From: Neorhizobium alkalisoli
Lineage (GTDB): Bacteria; Pseudomonadota; Alphaproteobacteria; Rhizobiales; Rhizobiaceae
DNA: 64,000 nt
NCBI RefSeq assembly: GCF_007829835.1
Contig: NZ_VIWP01000004.1
Location: forward strand, 623,340-687,339
Reading direction: 5' to 3'
A model generated the notes under the pieces. That model was given only the letters and a program-made list of their open reading frames with translations. It was not told where the DNA came from and ran no database searches. Positions 17,912 to 27,018 of this stretch are shown here, one piece after another. A program made the translations under genes and the position numbers. How positions within the stretch are numbered: the stretch's first letter is position 1; the number at the start of each line of letters is the position of its first letter.

Positions 17912-19567
17912 ATGACGATTGCAGCAGAAACGACGACGGGACCGGACAAGGATTGGTGGCGCGGCGCGGTGATCTACCAGATCTACCCGCGCTCCTATCA
18001 GGACTCAAACGGCGACGGCATCGGTGACCTCAAGGGCATTTCCGCCCGCCTGCCGCATATCGCGGCGCTGGGCGCCGATGCGATCTGGATCTCGCCCTTC
18101 TTCCCGTCGCCGATGAAGGATTTCGGCTACGACGTGTCGAACTATACCGATGTCGATCCGATGTTCGGCTCGCTCTCGGATTTCGACGGCCTGATCGCCG
18201 AGGCGCATCGCCTCAATCTCAAGGTGATGATCGATCTCGTCATGTCGCATTCCTCGGACCAGCATGCCTGGTTCATCGAAAGCCGTTCGAGCCGATTCAA
18301 TCCCAAGGCCGACTGGTATGTCTGGGCCGACGCCAAGCCGGACGGCACGCCGCCGAACAACTGGCTGTCGATCTTCGGCGGTTCGGCCTGGCACTGGGAT
18401 CCGACCCGCATGCAATATTACATGCACAATTTCCTGACATCGCAGCCGGATCTCAACCTGCACAATGCCGAAGTACAGGATGCGCTGCTCGACATGACCC
18501 GCTTCTGGCTGAAGCGCGGTGTCGATGGCTTCCGCCTCGACACGATCAACTTCTACTTCCAGGACAGGGACCTGCGCGACAATCCGGCGCTCGATCCGTC
18601 CCGCCGCAACGCCTCCACGGCGCCAGCGGTGAACCCCTATAATTTCCAGGAACATCTCTACGACAAGAACCGCCCGGAGAACCTCGAATTCCTGAAGCGT
18701 TTTCGCGCGGTGCTCGACGAATTCCCGGCAATTGCGGCGGTCGGCGAGGTGGGCGACAGCCAGCGCGGTCTCGAAATCGTCGGCGAATACACGTCCGGCA
18801 ATGACAAGATGCAGATGTGCTACGCCTTCGAATTCCTGGCGCCCGATGCGCTGACGCCGGAACGCGTCGCCGAAGTCCAGACTGCTTTCTCCGCCGCAGC
18901 CCCGGATGGCTGGGCCTGCTGGGCCTTTTCCAACCACGACGTCATCCGCCATGTCAGCCGCTGGGGCCAGGAGGTGCTGGACCGCGACGCTTTCGCAAAA
19001 ATGCTGTCCGGCATCCTTCTCACCCAGCGCGGTTCCGTCTGCATCTATCAGGGCGAGGAACTGGGCCTGACCGAAGCTGATATCGCCTATGCCGACCTGC
19101 AGGATCCCTATGGCATCCAGTTCTGGCCGGAATTCAAGGGCCGTGACGGTTGCCGCACGCCGATGGTCTGGGATGCGCAGGCGCTGAAGGCCGGTTTCTC
19201 GACCGCGGAAAAGACCTGGCTGCCGATCCCGGTCGAACACCAGCTGCGCGCCGTCAGCGCCCAATATGGCGATCCGGCCTCGGTGCTGGAACAGTATCGC
19301 CGTTTCCTCGCCTTCCGCAAACAGCACGCGGCGCTTTCGAAGGGCGACATGCTGTTCCTGCCGCAGCAGGGCACGGTGCTCGCCTACAAGCGCCAGTTCG
19401 GTAACGAGATCGTGCTCTGCCTGTTCAACATGAGCGCCACCGAAACGAGGACGGAACTGCCGACCGGCAATTGGGAGGTGCTGGAAGGTCACGGCTTTGA
19501 AAGCATGCTGGATGGCACGCGTCTCGAACTGCCGGCCTGGGGCGGATTTTTTGCGCGTTACGCCTAG
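17912..19567 (+). CDS. aglA: Alpha-glucosidase AglA (GH13)
   Basis: AglA hydrolyses imported alpha-glucosides to glucose in the cytoplasm; it has no signal peptide. The 551-residue product shows the GH13 regions in order: DLVMSHSSDQHAWF, GFRLDTINF with nucleophile D210, AVGEVGD with acid/base E279, and FSNHD with D343. It belongs to the oligo-1,6-glucosidase/alpha-glucosidase branch. It lies between the permeases and aglK, so uptake and hydrolysis are co-expressed and the glucose can enter the Entner-Doudoroff pathway encoded nearby. Confidence 0.94.
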   Translation: MTIAAETTTGPDKDWWRGAVIYQIYPRSYQDSNGDGIGDLKGISARLPHIAALGADAIWISPFFPSPMKDFGYDVSNYTDVDPMFGSLSDFDGLIAEAHRLNLKVMIDLVMSHSSDQHAWFIESRSSRFNPKADWYVWADAKPDGTPPNNWLSIFGGSAWHWDPTRMQYYMHNFLTSQPDLNLHNAEVQDALLDMTRFWLKRGVDGFRLDTINFYFQDRDLRDNPALDPSRRNASTAPAVNPYNFQEHLYDKNRPENLEFLKRFRAVLDEFPAIAAVGEVGDSQRGLEIVGEYTSGNDKMQMCYAFEFLAPDALTPERVAEVQTAFSAAAPDGWACWAFSNHDVIRHVSRWGQEVLDRDAFAKMLSGILLTQRGSVCIYQGEELGLTEADIAYADLQDPYGIQFWPEFKGRDGCRTPMVWDAQALKAGFSTAEKTWLPIPVEHQLRAVSAQYGDPASVLEQYRRFLAFRKQHAALSKGDMLFLPQQGTVLAYKRQFGNEIVLCLFNMSATETRTELPTGNWEVLEGHGFESMLDGTRLELPAWGGFFARYA

Positions 19568-19602
19568 ATAAAATCGAACAATCAAAAGGGAAGGAGAGGC
19601 AG

Positions 19603-20691
19603 ATGACCGGCGTTACGTTGAAGGATATCCGCAAGGCCTATGGCCAGGTCAAGGTGCTGCACGGCATCGACCTGGAAATCGCCCAAGGGGAATTCGTGGT
19701 TTTCGTCGGTCCCTCCGGCTGCGGCAAGTCCACGCTGCTGCGCATGATCGCCGGCCTCGAAAACATCACCTCGGGGGAAATGTTTATCGATGGCGATCTG
19801 GTCAATGACGTGCCGCCCTCCAAGCGCGGCATCGCCATGGTTTTTCAGTCTTATGCGCTCTACCCGCATATGACCGTTTACGACAACATGGCCTTCGGCA
19901 TGCGGATCGCGAAGGAGAGCAAGCAGGAGGTTGACCGGCGTGTCCGCGCGGCAGCCGATATCCTGCAGCTCACCCAATATCTCGACCGCCTGCCCAAGGC
20001 GCTATCCGGTGGCCAGCGTCAGCGCGTGGCGATCGGCCGGGCGATCTGCCGCGACCCAAAAGTGTTTCTATTCGACGAGCCGCTTTCCAATCTCGATGCG
20101 GCGCTGCGCGTCGCGACCCGTATCGAGATCGCCAAGCTTAAAGAACAGATGCCCGACACGACCATGGTCTATGTCACCCATGACCAGGTCGAGGCGATGA
20201 CACTGGCCGACCGGATCGTCGTCCTTTCCGCCGGCCGGATCGAACAGGTCGGCGCACCGCTTGAACTTTATGAGCGGCCGAACAACCTCTTCGTCGCTCG
20301 CTTCATCGGCTCGCCCGCCATGAACATCGTGCCGGCCACGATCGTCGAGACCGGGGCGGCAACCCGCGTAAAACTTGCCGGTGACAGGGTGGTCAGCCTG
20401 CCGGTCGAGACCAGTGCCGGCGAACTGGAAAACAAGGCGAGCTTCGGCGTCCGGCCGGAAGATCTCACCGTGGCGACCGGCGACGATTACCTGTTCGAAG
20501 GCACGATCAGCCTCGTCGAGGCACTGGGCGAAGTTACGCTTCTTTACGTCGAAAATCCCGCCGTGAAGGAGCCGCTGATCGCCAAGCTGCCCGGAATAGT
20601 CGGCCTCAAGAAGGGTGATCGCGTCAGGCTTTCGGCGGATCCGGTAAAGCTGCATCTCTTCGATGCAGAGGGCAATGCCTACAGACGGTAG
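19603..20691 (+). CDS. aglK: Alpha-glucoside ABC transporter ATPase AglK
   Basis: AglK is the MalK-type ATPase energising AglEFG. The 362-residue product has Walker A GPSGCGKST, the ABC signature LSGGQRQRVAIGRAI, Walker B VFLFDEPLSNLDA and the H-loop VTHDQ, followed by a C-terminal regulatory beta domain (about residues 240-362). GGGAAGGAGAGG before the ATG is a strong ribosome-binding site. It is the last agl gene. Confidence 0.95.
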   Translation: MTGVTLKDIRKAYGQVKVLHGIDLEIAQGEFVVFVGPSGCGKSTLLRMIAGLENITSGEMFIDGDLVNDVPPSKRGIAMVFQSYALYPHMTVYDNMAFGMRIAKESKQEVDRRVRAAADILQLTQYLDRLPKALSGGQRQRVAIGRAICRDPKVFLFDEPLSNLDAALRVATRIEIAKLKEQMPDTTMVYVTHDQVEAMTLADRIVVLSAGRIEQVGAPLELYERPNNLFVARFIGSPAMNIVPATIVETGAATRVKLAGDRVVSLPVETSAGELENKASFGVRPEDLTVATGDDYLFEGTISLVEALGEVTLLYVENPAVKEPLIAKLPGIVGLKKGDRVRLSADPVKLHLFDAEGNAYRR

Positions 20692-20781
20692 TGTAACACC
20701 GTATTCACCAAGTTGAAGGATGCCGGCCGTTTCGGCTCCGGCGTCGGGAACCTTCGAACGCTATATTAATTATCACGGCCT

Positions 20782-20810
20782 ACGTTCTCCCAATAAGAAA
20801 AGGAGAACGT
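20782..20810 (+). promoter_or_regulatory. Hairpin sequestering the ribosome-binding site of the PilZ-like gene
   Basis: ACGTTCTCC (20782-20790) and GGAGAACGT (20802-20810) are a perfect 9-bp inverted repeat with an 11-base A-rich loop. The 3' arm contains the GGAG of the Shine-Dalgarno sequence AAGGAG (20800-20805), which is 8 bases before GTG 20814. A folded leader would hide the ribosome-binding site. A possible -10 (TATATT, 20762-20767) would start the mRNA just before the hairpin. Confidence 0.65.
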
Positions 20811-20813
20811 GTC

Positions 20814-21224
20814 GTGAGCGCGGCGCCCAGTAATAAAAATCACTTTTTGAACAAGGAAGAGTCTTTCATGTACGACCGCGAGGCGCGGTACAAGATGGAA
20901 GACACGATGAATGCCGGACGTATTGAATATACTGAAAAAGCAATTCTGAATATGGCGCAGCGTCGCTGCGACGTGCTGCGTATTTCCATGAGCGGTGCCG
21001 TTTTGGGCATTCTCACCCAGTACAATCTTCCGCAGCAGTTTTATCTGGATATTCCGGATGCCCGCATCATGAAGGTCGGTTGCCTGCTGATGCGCACCAA
21101 TGCCAACAACACGATCGAAGTCCGCTTCCTGCGCCTGATGACGCAGAAGGAACTGGACCGGATCTTCGTCTTCTCGACGCATCCGAACCACCGCGACCGG
21201 ACGCTCAACGTCCGCTCCTGGTAA
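20814..21224 (+). CDS. PilZ-like small protein
   Basis: This is a 136-residue cytoplasmic protein. The middle (about residues 50-110) follows the PilZ beta-barrel pattern of small rhizobial proteins: RRCDVLRISMSGAVLGI, a LPQQFYLDIP strand, then VGCLLMRT and a final EVRFLRL. The c-di-GMP motifs are degenerate: RISMSG stands in place of D/NxSxxG, and there is no obvious RxxxR. It may therefore be a non-binding PilZ homologue. GTG 20814 is chosen by AAGGAG 8 bases upstream; ATG 20868 is an alternative. Confidence 0.6.
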   Translation: MSAAPSNKNHFLNKEESFMYDREARYKMEDTMNAGRIEYTEKAILNMAQRRCDVLRISMSGAVLGILTQYNLPQQFYLDIPDARIMKVGCLLMRTNANNTIEVRFLRLMTQKELDRIFVFSTHPNHRDRTLNVRSW

Positions 21225-22160
21225 TCAGCCCAGCCTCTGCCTCGCCTGCCATTGCATGGGGGTGAGGCCGAGCTCGGCACGAAAGGCCGTTCTCAAGGAT
21301 TTCGCATCGGGAAAGCCGCATCGCTCGGCAACCTGATCGAGCCCGCCACCACCGGCGAGCAGCATTTCCTGCGCGCGCGAGACACGCGCCCGCCGCAGCC
21401 AGCCACCAAGATTGTCCCCCGTGCGCGCCCTGATATGACGGGTCAGACTGCGCCGGCTCATGCCCGCGCGATCCGCAAGTTCATCCAGCGACGGCACGCC
21501 CGTCGGATCCCCGACAAGCCCATCGAGAAGTTCCGCGACACGCAGTTCTGCCGAAGAGCCAGGCGCCGGCCTCTCGACCAGCTGTGGCTGCTCGCCCTGC
21601 CGCTGCGGCGCAAGAACGAGATGGCGGGCCACGCGGTTGGCCTCGCCCTTGCCCGATAGCCGGGCGAGAAGATGCAGGCAGCAATCCAGCCCGGATGCAA
21701 TTCCCGCCGATGTCAAAATATCTCCCTCGTCGACGAAGATCGCATGCGGATCGACTTCGATATCCGGATACCGCGTCGCAAAAGTCTCAATCCGCGCCCA
21801 ATGGGTCGTCGCGCGGCGCCCCGTAAGGAGACCGGCTTCTGCCAGGCCGAATGCGCCGAGGCAGAGGCCGACCACGGTCGCACCACGCGCACCTGCCGCC
21901 TTGATCTCGGCCAGTATTTCAGGCGCCACCGGCTCGTCCGCATGCCGCCAGCCGGGCAGGATGACGATATCGGCCTCTCCGGCTTTCTTAAGCTCATGCG
22001 GTGTTTCGATGAACAACCCGCCCGTCGCCGATACGCGGCCATTCTGCCCGCAGATCAGCACGTCATGGCCATTGGATACGAAAGGCTCGCCAAACACGGC
22101 AAGCGGTGTGGACAGCATGAACGGGCTGATACCGTCATAGGCAAGGATCGCGATACGCAT
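21225..22160 (-). CDS. GlxA-family transcriptional regulator (DJ-1/PfpI + AraC HTH)
   Basis: The 311-residue product has an N-terminal DJ-1/PfpI-like domain (about residues 1-170, with the elbow VVGLCLGAFGLAEAG) and a C-terminal double AraC-type helix-turn-helix (about 210-311: SRRSLTRHIRARTG, then GFPDAKSLRTAFRAELGLTP). It is a one-component regulator of the GlxA/FtrA type. It is divergent from the cysteine hydrolase gene across 96 bases, which is the likely target. Its stop directly abuts the end of the PilZ-like gene (21224/21225). Confidence 0.9.
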   Translation of the reverse strand: MRIAILAYDGISPFMLSTPLAVFGEPFVSNGHDVLICGQNGRVSATGGLFIETPHELKKAGEADIVILPGWRHADEPVAPEILAEIKAAGARGATVVGLCLGAFGLAEAGLLTGRRATTHWARIETFATRYPDIEVDPHAIFVDEGDILTSAGIASGLDCCLHLLARLSGKGEANRVARHLVLAPQRQGEQPQLVERPAPGSSAELRVAELLDGLVGDPTGVPSLDELADRAGMSRRSLTRHIRARTGDNLGGWLRRARVSRAQEMLLAGGGGLDQVAERCGFPDAKSLRTAFRAELGLTPMQWQARQRLG

Positions 22161-22256
22161 TGGCCTGATTTACCCCAAACATGTCCATCGGGCCACTGCA
22201 TTTCGTCGAGGCCCAAGGATAGGAATGGTCATCGTCAATTTTCGGAGATTTTTGGA

Positions 22257-22760
22257 ATGAGCCGGGCGCTTCTCGTGATCGATATACAGAACGAATATTT
22301 TCCAGGCGGCGGCCTGCCGCTGCACCAGGCTGAGGAGGTGGAAGGGAAGATCGTGGCGGCGATGGCCGAAGCGCGCCGGGCAGGCGACCGCATCATCCTC
22401 GTGCAGCATGTCTCGGCGTCCGAAACGGGCCTGTTCGCTTCCGGCAGTTCCGGCAGCCGCATCCGCCCGGCTATCGAGAGCGCGGCCGGCGACGCGCCGG
22501 TGGTGGTCAAGCGTTTTGCCGATGCCTTTCAGGAAACGGATCTGAAAATCCATCTCGAAGGCGTCACGTCGCTGCTCATCTGCGGAATGATGACCCAGAA
22601 CTGCGTCGTCTTCACCGCCATGTCGCGTTTGGCCGATGGGCTGGAGATCACGGTCGTCGAAGATCTCTGCGCAGCCCCGACACCGGTCGTGCATGCGATC
22701 GCGCTCAGTGCGCTGAAATCGAAACTGCCGGTCAAAAGCGCTGCGGAAATCTGGCGTTGA
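22257..22760 (+). CDS. Isochorismatase-family cysteine hydrolase
   Basis: The 167-residue cytoplasmic enzyme shows the family triad D9 ([11 protein letters not shown]), K85 ([10 protein letters not shown]) and C116 ([15 protein letters not shown]). Such enzymes hydrolyse amides or related bonds (nicotinamidase, biuret or carbamoyl hydrolases). The substrate cannot be read from sequence. ATG 22257 is chosen because GGAG (22244-22247) sits 9 bases upstream, although the frame is open much further upstream. It is divergent from the GlxA-type regulator. Confidence 0.9.
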   Translation: MSRALLVIDIQNEYFPGGGLPLHQAEEVEGKIVAAMAEARRAGDRIILVQHVSASETGLFASGSSGSRIRPAIESAAGDAPVVVKRFADAFQETDLKIHLEGVTSLLICGMMTQNCVVFTAMSRLADGLEITVVEDLCAAPTPVVHAIALSALKSKLPVKSAAEIWR

Positions 22761-22764
22761 TACC

Positions 22765-22796
22765 AAAACAGCCGCAGGGAAACCTGCGGCTGTTTT
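22765..22796. terminator. Bidirectional terminator between the hydrolase and edd
   Basis: AAAACAGCCGCAGG (22765-22778) and CCTGCGGCTGTTTT (22783-22796) form a perfect 14-bp stem with a GAAA loop. The T-run on one side and A-run on the other allow termination of both convergent transcripts: the hydrolase (plus) and zwf-pgl-edd (minus). Confidence 0.9.
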
Positions 22797-22823
22797 ATCG
22801 CATGTTGATATGCGGATGATCGT

Positions 22824-24641
22824 TCAGGCGAATACGCTCGCGCCGCGATCTGCCTCGCCGACGCTGCGGCGGAAGGGGGCGAAGAGCTCGCGGCCCATGC
22901 CGAATTCGTTCTCGGACAGATCGGCCTCGGCGAGTGGCCGGCTTGCGAACTCGCGGGCATCAACCAGCACTTCCAGCGTTCCCGCCACCGCATCGAGGCG
23001 GATCATGTCGCCATCCTGGATCCGGGCGATCGGGCCGCCATCGGAGGCTTCCGGCGTCATGTGGATCGCGGCCGGCACCTTGCCGGATGCGCCGGACATG
23101 CGCCCGTCCGTGACCAGAGCAACCTTGAAGCCGCGGTCCTGCAGCACGCCGAGCGGCGGCGTCAGGCGGTGCAGTTCCGGCATGCCGTTCGCCTTCGGAC
23201 CCTGGAAACGCACGACCGCGATGAAATCGCGGTTCAGGTCGCCGCGCTTGAAGGCGTCCTGCAATTCCTGCTGGCCATGGAAGACGATCGCCGGTGCCTC
23301 GATGATATGGCGCTCCGGCTTGACGGCAGAGATCTTGATGACCGAGCGGCCGATATTGCCGGCGAGCATCTTGAGGCCACCGGTCGCCTGGAACGGCGTC
23401 TCGATCGGTGCAAGCACCTTCGGGTCGCCGCTGACCTCAGGGGTCTTCTCGCGACAGATCTGGCCCTTTTCGTCGAGCTTGGCTTCGACCGTATAGGCTT
23501 CGAGGCCCTGGCCGAAGACGGTACGCACATCGTCATGCACCATGCCGGTCTTGAGCAGCTGCTTGATGAGGAAACCCATGCCGCCGGCGGCGTGGAAATG
23601 GTTCACGTCGGCCAGCCCGTTCGGATAGACGCGGGCAAGCAGCGGCACGGTGTCCGAAAGCTCGGAAATATCCTGCCAGGTGAGGAGAATGCCGGCCGCA
23701 CGCGCCATGGCGACAAGGTGCAGCGTGTGGTTGGTCGAGCCGCCCGTCGCATGCAGGCCGACAACGCCGTTGACGATCGAACGCTCATCGATCATCTCGC
23801 CGGCCGGGGTAAATTCGTTGCCGAGTGCCGTGATCGCCAGCGCTCGCTTGGCCGCCTCGCGGGTCAGCGCATCGCGCAGCGGCGTGCCGGGATTGACGAA
23901 GGAGGCGCCGGGCAGGTGAAAGCCCATGATCTCCATCAGCATCTGGTTGGAATTGGCGGTGCCGTAGAAGGTGCAGGTGCCGGGGCCATGATAGGACTTG
24001 GACTCGGCCTCCAGCAGCTCAGTACGGCCGACCTTGCCTTCCGCATAAAGCTGGCGGATGCGCGACTTCTCGTCGTTCGGCAGGCCAGACGTCATCGGGC
24101 CAGCGGGAACGAAGACTGCCGGCAGATGGCCGAAGGTCAGAGCGGCGATCACGAGACCGGGCACGATCTTGTCGCAGATGCCGAGATAGACGGAACTGTC
24201 GAACATGTTGTGGGAGAGGCCGATACCGGCCGCCATGGCGATCGCGTCGCGCGAAAACAGCGACAGTTCCATGCCCGGCTGGCCCTGGGTGACACCGTCG
24301 CACATGGCGGGCACGCCGCCTGCGACCTGCGCGATACCGCCAGCCTCGCGGGCCGCCTCGCGGATCAAGGCCGGATAGGTCTCGTAGGGCTGATGCGCCG
24401 AGAGCATGTCGTTATAGGCGGTGATGATGCCGAGGTTCGGAACGACGTCGCCAGCGAGCGCCTCCTTCTCGGCGGGGGAACAGACGGCAAAGCCATGGGC
24501 AAGGTTACCGCAGGAAAGCGTCGACCGATGCGGTCCTCGCGATGCCGCCCGGCGAACCCGGTCGATATAGGCTTCGCGATGCGGTTTCGAGCGTTCCACG
24601 ATACGGGCAGTGATTGCCTCGATGCTGGAATGGGCGGCCAT
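22824..24641 (-). CDS. edd: 6-phosphogluconate dehydratase Edd
   Basis: Edd converts 6-phosphogluconate to 2-keto-3-deoxy-6-phosphogluconate, the first committed Entner-Doudoroff step. The 605-residue product matches the family length and shows the IlvD/Edd iron-sulphur dehydratase signatures ([40 protein letters not shown]). It is the last gene of zwf-pgl-edd, 104 bases after pgl. An eda aldolase gene is not seen in the window. Confidence 0.97.
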   Translation of the reverse strand: MAAHSSIEAITARIVERSKPHREAYIDRVRRAASRGPHRSTLSCGNLAHGFAVCSPAEKEALAGDVVPNLGIITAYNDMLSAHQPYETYPALIREAAREAGGIAQVAGGVPAMCDGVTQGQPGMELSLFSRDAIAMAAGIGLSHNMFDSSVYLGICDKIVPGLVIAALTFGHLPAVFVPAGPMTSGLPNDEKSRIRQLYAEGKVGRTELLEAESKSYHGPGTCTFYGTANSNQMLMEIMGFHLPGASFVNPGTPLRDALTREAAKRALAITALGNEFTPAGEMIDERSIVNGVVGLHATGGSTNHTLHLVAMARAAGILLTWQDISELSDTVPLLARVYPNGLADVNHFHAAGGMGFLIKQLLKTGMVHDDVRTVFGQGLEAYTVEAKLDEKGQICREKTPEVSGDPKVLAPIETPFQATGGLKMLAGNIGRSVIKISAVKPERHIIEAPAIVFHGQQELQDAFKRGDLNRDFIAVVRFQGPKANGMPELHRLTPPLGVLQDRGFKVALVTDGRMSGASGKVPAAIHMTPEASDGGPIARIQDGDMIRLDAVAGTLEVLVDAREFASRPLAEADLSENEFGMGRELFAPFRRSVGEADRGASVFA

Positions 24642-24660
24642 GCTTTTTCCTCCGTCGAGT

Positions 24661-24756
24661 CAATCCCGGTCGGGAGAGGTTAAGAACCACCGGGATTGAG
24701 GATGTTGAAGATCCGGTGCCCTCCGGCACCGGGGGAGGGCGCCTGTTAGGGCGCCC
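24661..24756 (-). promoter_or_regulatory. Three stacked hairpins between pgl and edd
   Basis: The pgl-edd gap holds three perfect inverted repeats: CAATCCCGGT/ACCGGGATTG (24661-24670/24689-24698), CCGGTGCC/GGCACCGG (24713-24720/24725-24732) and GGGCGCC/GGCGCCC (24737-24743/24750-24756). The last one contains the pgl stop codon. No T-run follows. The likely role is mRNA processing or tuning of edd relative to zwf-pgl, by inference. Confidence 0.6.
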
Positions 24757-25444
24757 AGTAGATCTGCAGCGGCGATACGGCCCGGTTGAGGACCGCACGG
24801 ATCGGCATCTCGTTCTCGTCGGATCCGGCTTTCGCCTTTTCCAGAACGTCCTTCTTGCCGTCGCCCTCGATATGCAGGGCCAGGAACCGTGCATCCGAAA
24901 GGCTGGAGAAGGTGAAGGTAAGGCGTTCCTCGCCGGCGCCTTCCGCCTGCATCGTCATCACGCCGCGCGGCGTCGAAAGATCGATCGCCTTTGCCAGGTG
25001 ATTGCCGTTCGGGAAGAAGGAAGCGGTGTGCCCGTCTCCTCCCATGCCGAGGATCGCCACGTCGAATGGCGTACCGATCGCTGCTGTCTCTTCCGTTGCC
25101 TTGACCGCAGCGTCCTCGATGGAGGCCACGTCGTAATAAAGCGGAATGAACTTGGCGCTCGCCGCCTTGTCCTTCAGCAGGTGCTGCAGGACAAGCAGGT
25201 GATTGGAGCGCGGGCTGTCTGCCGGCACGAAACGCTCGTCAACAAGCGTGACGGTTACCTTGCTCCAATCGATGTCGCGCGTCGAGAGGGTCTCGAAGAA
25301 CTTCTTGGGCGTCGAGCCGCCCGACACTGCGATGGATGCAGTGCCGCGCTGTTCGATTGCCGAGGAGAGCTCAGCCGCAACCTTGTCCGCGAGAGCGGAG
25401 GCAAGGCCTGCGGCATCGTCGAATTGATGCAACTGTGCGCTCAT
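24746..25444 (-). CDS. pgl: 6-phosphogluconolactonase Pgl
   Basis: Pgl hydrolyses 6-phosphogluconolactone made by Zwf. The 232-residue product (NagB/SOL-like fold) has the family motifs SIAVSGGSTPKKFFE, VTLVDERFVP and ILGMGGDGHTASFFP. ATG 25444, 4 bases after the zwf stop, gives the usual length; the longer frame from GTG 25477 would overlap zwf. It is the middle gene of zwf-pgl-edd. Confidence 0.95.
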   Translation of the reverse strand: MSAQLHQFDDAAGLASALADKVAAELSSAIEQRGTASIAVSGGSTPKKFFETLSTRDIDWSKVTVTLVDERFVPADSPRSNHLLVLQHLLKDKAASAKFIPLYYDVASIEDAAVKATEETAAIGTPFDVAILGMGGDGHTASFFPNGNHLAKAIDLSTPRGVMTMQAEGAGEERLTFTFSSLSDARFLALHIEGDGKKDVLEKAKAGSDENEMPIRAVLNRAVSPLQIYWAP

Positions 25445-25448
25445 CGGA

Positions 25449-26921
25449 TCAGCTCTCGTGCCAGGTACGTCCGTCACGTTCGATCAGTGCAATTGCCTGG
25501 CTCGGTCCCCAGGTGCCGGCCGTATAACCCTGCACCTGCTGGCCTGCCGCTTCCCATCCCTTCAGGATCGGATCGACAAAGCGCCATGCCGCCTCGACTT
25601 CGTCGCGGCGCATGAACAGCGTCTGGTTGGCGCGGATCGTATCCATCAGCAGGCGTTCGTAGGCGTCCGGATTACGGACGTTGAAGGCCTCGGCAAAGCT
25701 CATGTCGAGCGAGACTTCGCGCAGGCGCATGCCGCCCGGACCCGGATCCTTGATCATCAGCGACTGCTTGACGCCTTCATCCGGCTGCAGGCGGATGATC
25801 AGCTGGTTGGCGGCAATGCGGCCGGCAGCTGCGTCGAAGATGTTGTGCGGGATCGGCTTGAAGGTGATGACGATCTCCGACATGCGCGCAGCCAGGCGCT
25901 TGCCCGTGCGGATGTAGAAGGGAACGCCTGCCCAGCGCCAATTGCCGATCTCGGCCTTGATGGCGACGAAGGTCTCGGTGTTGGAAACGCCTCCTTCGAG
26001 TTCTTCGAGGTAACCCTTGACCGGGCCGCCTGCGGAAGCGCCGGCGCGGTACTGGCCACGCACCGTCATTTGCTCGACATTGGCTTCGGTGATCGGCTTC
26101 AAGGCGCGCAGCACCTTCAGCTTCTCGTCGCGCACGGCTTCCGAATCCATCGAAGAGGGAACTTCCATGGCGACAAGGCACACGAGCTGCATGATGTGGT
26201 TCTGCACCATGTCGCGCAGCGCACCGGCCGTATCGTAATAACCGGCGCGGCCCTCGAGACCGACCGATTCAGCGACCGTGATCTGCACGTGGTCGATATG
26301 CTGGGCGTTCCACAGCGGCTCGTAGAGCGCGTTGGCAAAGCGCAGCGCCATCAGGTTCTGCACCGTCTCTTTGCCGAGATAGTGGTCGATACGGTAGATC
26401 TGCTCTTCCTTGAACACCCGGCCGATCGTGTCGTTCAGTTCCAGCGCCGAGGCGAGGTCGCGGCCGATCGGCTTTTCGACGACGATGCGGGTCGACTTGG
26501 TGATCAGCTTGTGGTCGCGGATCTTTTCGGAGATCGGTCCGAAAATGCCCGGAGCAACGGCGAGATAGAAGACGCGGATGCGCTCCTTGCCATCGTCGAG
26601 CAGCTTCTTCAGCTCGCCCCAGCCCTGTTCGGCCTTGGCATCGACGGGGACGTAATAAAGGCGTTCGCAGAACTTCGCGACTTCCGCTTCGTCATATTCG
26701 CCCTTCTTGAGATGCTCCTTGAGAGCGTCCTGGGCAAACTTGCGGTATTCTTCGTGGCTGAGCGCGCTGCGCGAGGCACCGATGATGCGAGTCGGTTCGG
26801 TAAACTGGCCTTCCACCTGCCGATGGTAGAGCGCCGGAAGGAGCTTGCGTTCCGCAAGGTCGCCGGTGCCGCCGAAGACGACGCAATCAAAGGGTTCGAC
26901 TGGGATGATCTGGCTGCTCAT
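25449..26921 (-). CDS. zwf: Glucose-6-phosphate 1-dehydrogenase Zwf
   Basis: Zwf oxidises glucose 6-phosphate with NAD(P)+. The 490-residue product has the nucleotide-binding loop FGGTGDLAERKLLPALY near the N-terminus and the active-site signature RIDHYLGKETVQN (about residues 178-190). It is the first gene of zwf-pgl-edd. The 97-base upstream gap to the neighbouring oxidoreductase holds that gene's terminator and so must also hold the zwf promoter. Confidence 0.97.
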   Translation of the reverse strand: MSSQIIPVEPFDCVVFGGTGDLAERKLLPALYHRQVEGQFTEPTRIIGASRSALSHEEYRKFAQDALKEHLKKGEYDEAEVAKFCERLYYVPVDAKAEQGWGELKKLLDDGKERIRVFYLAVAPGIFGPISEKIRDHKLITKSTRIVVEKPIGRDLASALELNDTIGRVFKEEQIYRIDHYLGKETVQNLMALRFANALYEPLWNAQHIDHVQITVAESVGLEGRAGYYDTAGALRDMVQNHIMQLVCLVAMEVPSSMDSEAVRDEKLKVLRALKPITEANVEQMTVRGQYRAGASAGGPVKGYLEELEGGVSNTETFVAIKAEIGNWRWAGVPFYIRTGKRLAARMSEIVITFKPIPHNIFDAAAGRIAANQLIIRLQPDEGVKQSLMIKDPGPGGMRLREVSLDMSFAEAFNVRNPDAYERLLMDTIRANQTLFMRRDEVEAAWRFVDPILKGWEAAGQQVQGYTAGTWGPSQAIALIERDGRTWHES

Positions 26922-26981
26922 CGCTTTTCTTTCATCTCATGTGGTTGAGGGGACACTTAATCTAATCGATTTAAAAACGCC

Positions 26982-27003
26982 AGCCCGAATTCGCTTTCGG
27001 GCT
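26982..27003 (-). terminator. Terminator of the glutamylpolyamine oxidase transcript
   Basis: AGCCCGAA (26982-26989) and TTCGGGCT (26996-27003) form an 8-bp stem with a 6-base loop. Read on the minus strand it is followed by GGCGTTTTTAAA, a good intrinsic terminator 16 bases after the oxidoreductase stop. Confidence 0.8.
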
Positions 27004-27018
27004 TTGGGAATTGTCGTT

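Noticed and set aside
21672-22256. Long N-terminal extension of the cysteine hydrolase
   Set aside because: It is antisense to the GlxA-type regulator; the hydrolase family starts at [11 protein letters not shown] with its own ribosome-binding site.
23061-24683. 540-codon plus-strand open frame opposite edd
   Set aside because: Edd is clear on the minus strand; the frame is a codon-bias shadow.
25458-26948. 496-codon plus-strand open frame opposite zwf
   Set aside because: Zwf motifs are on the minus strand and the antisense product has no domain.
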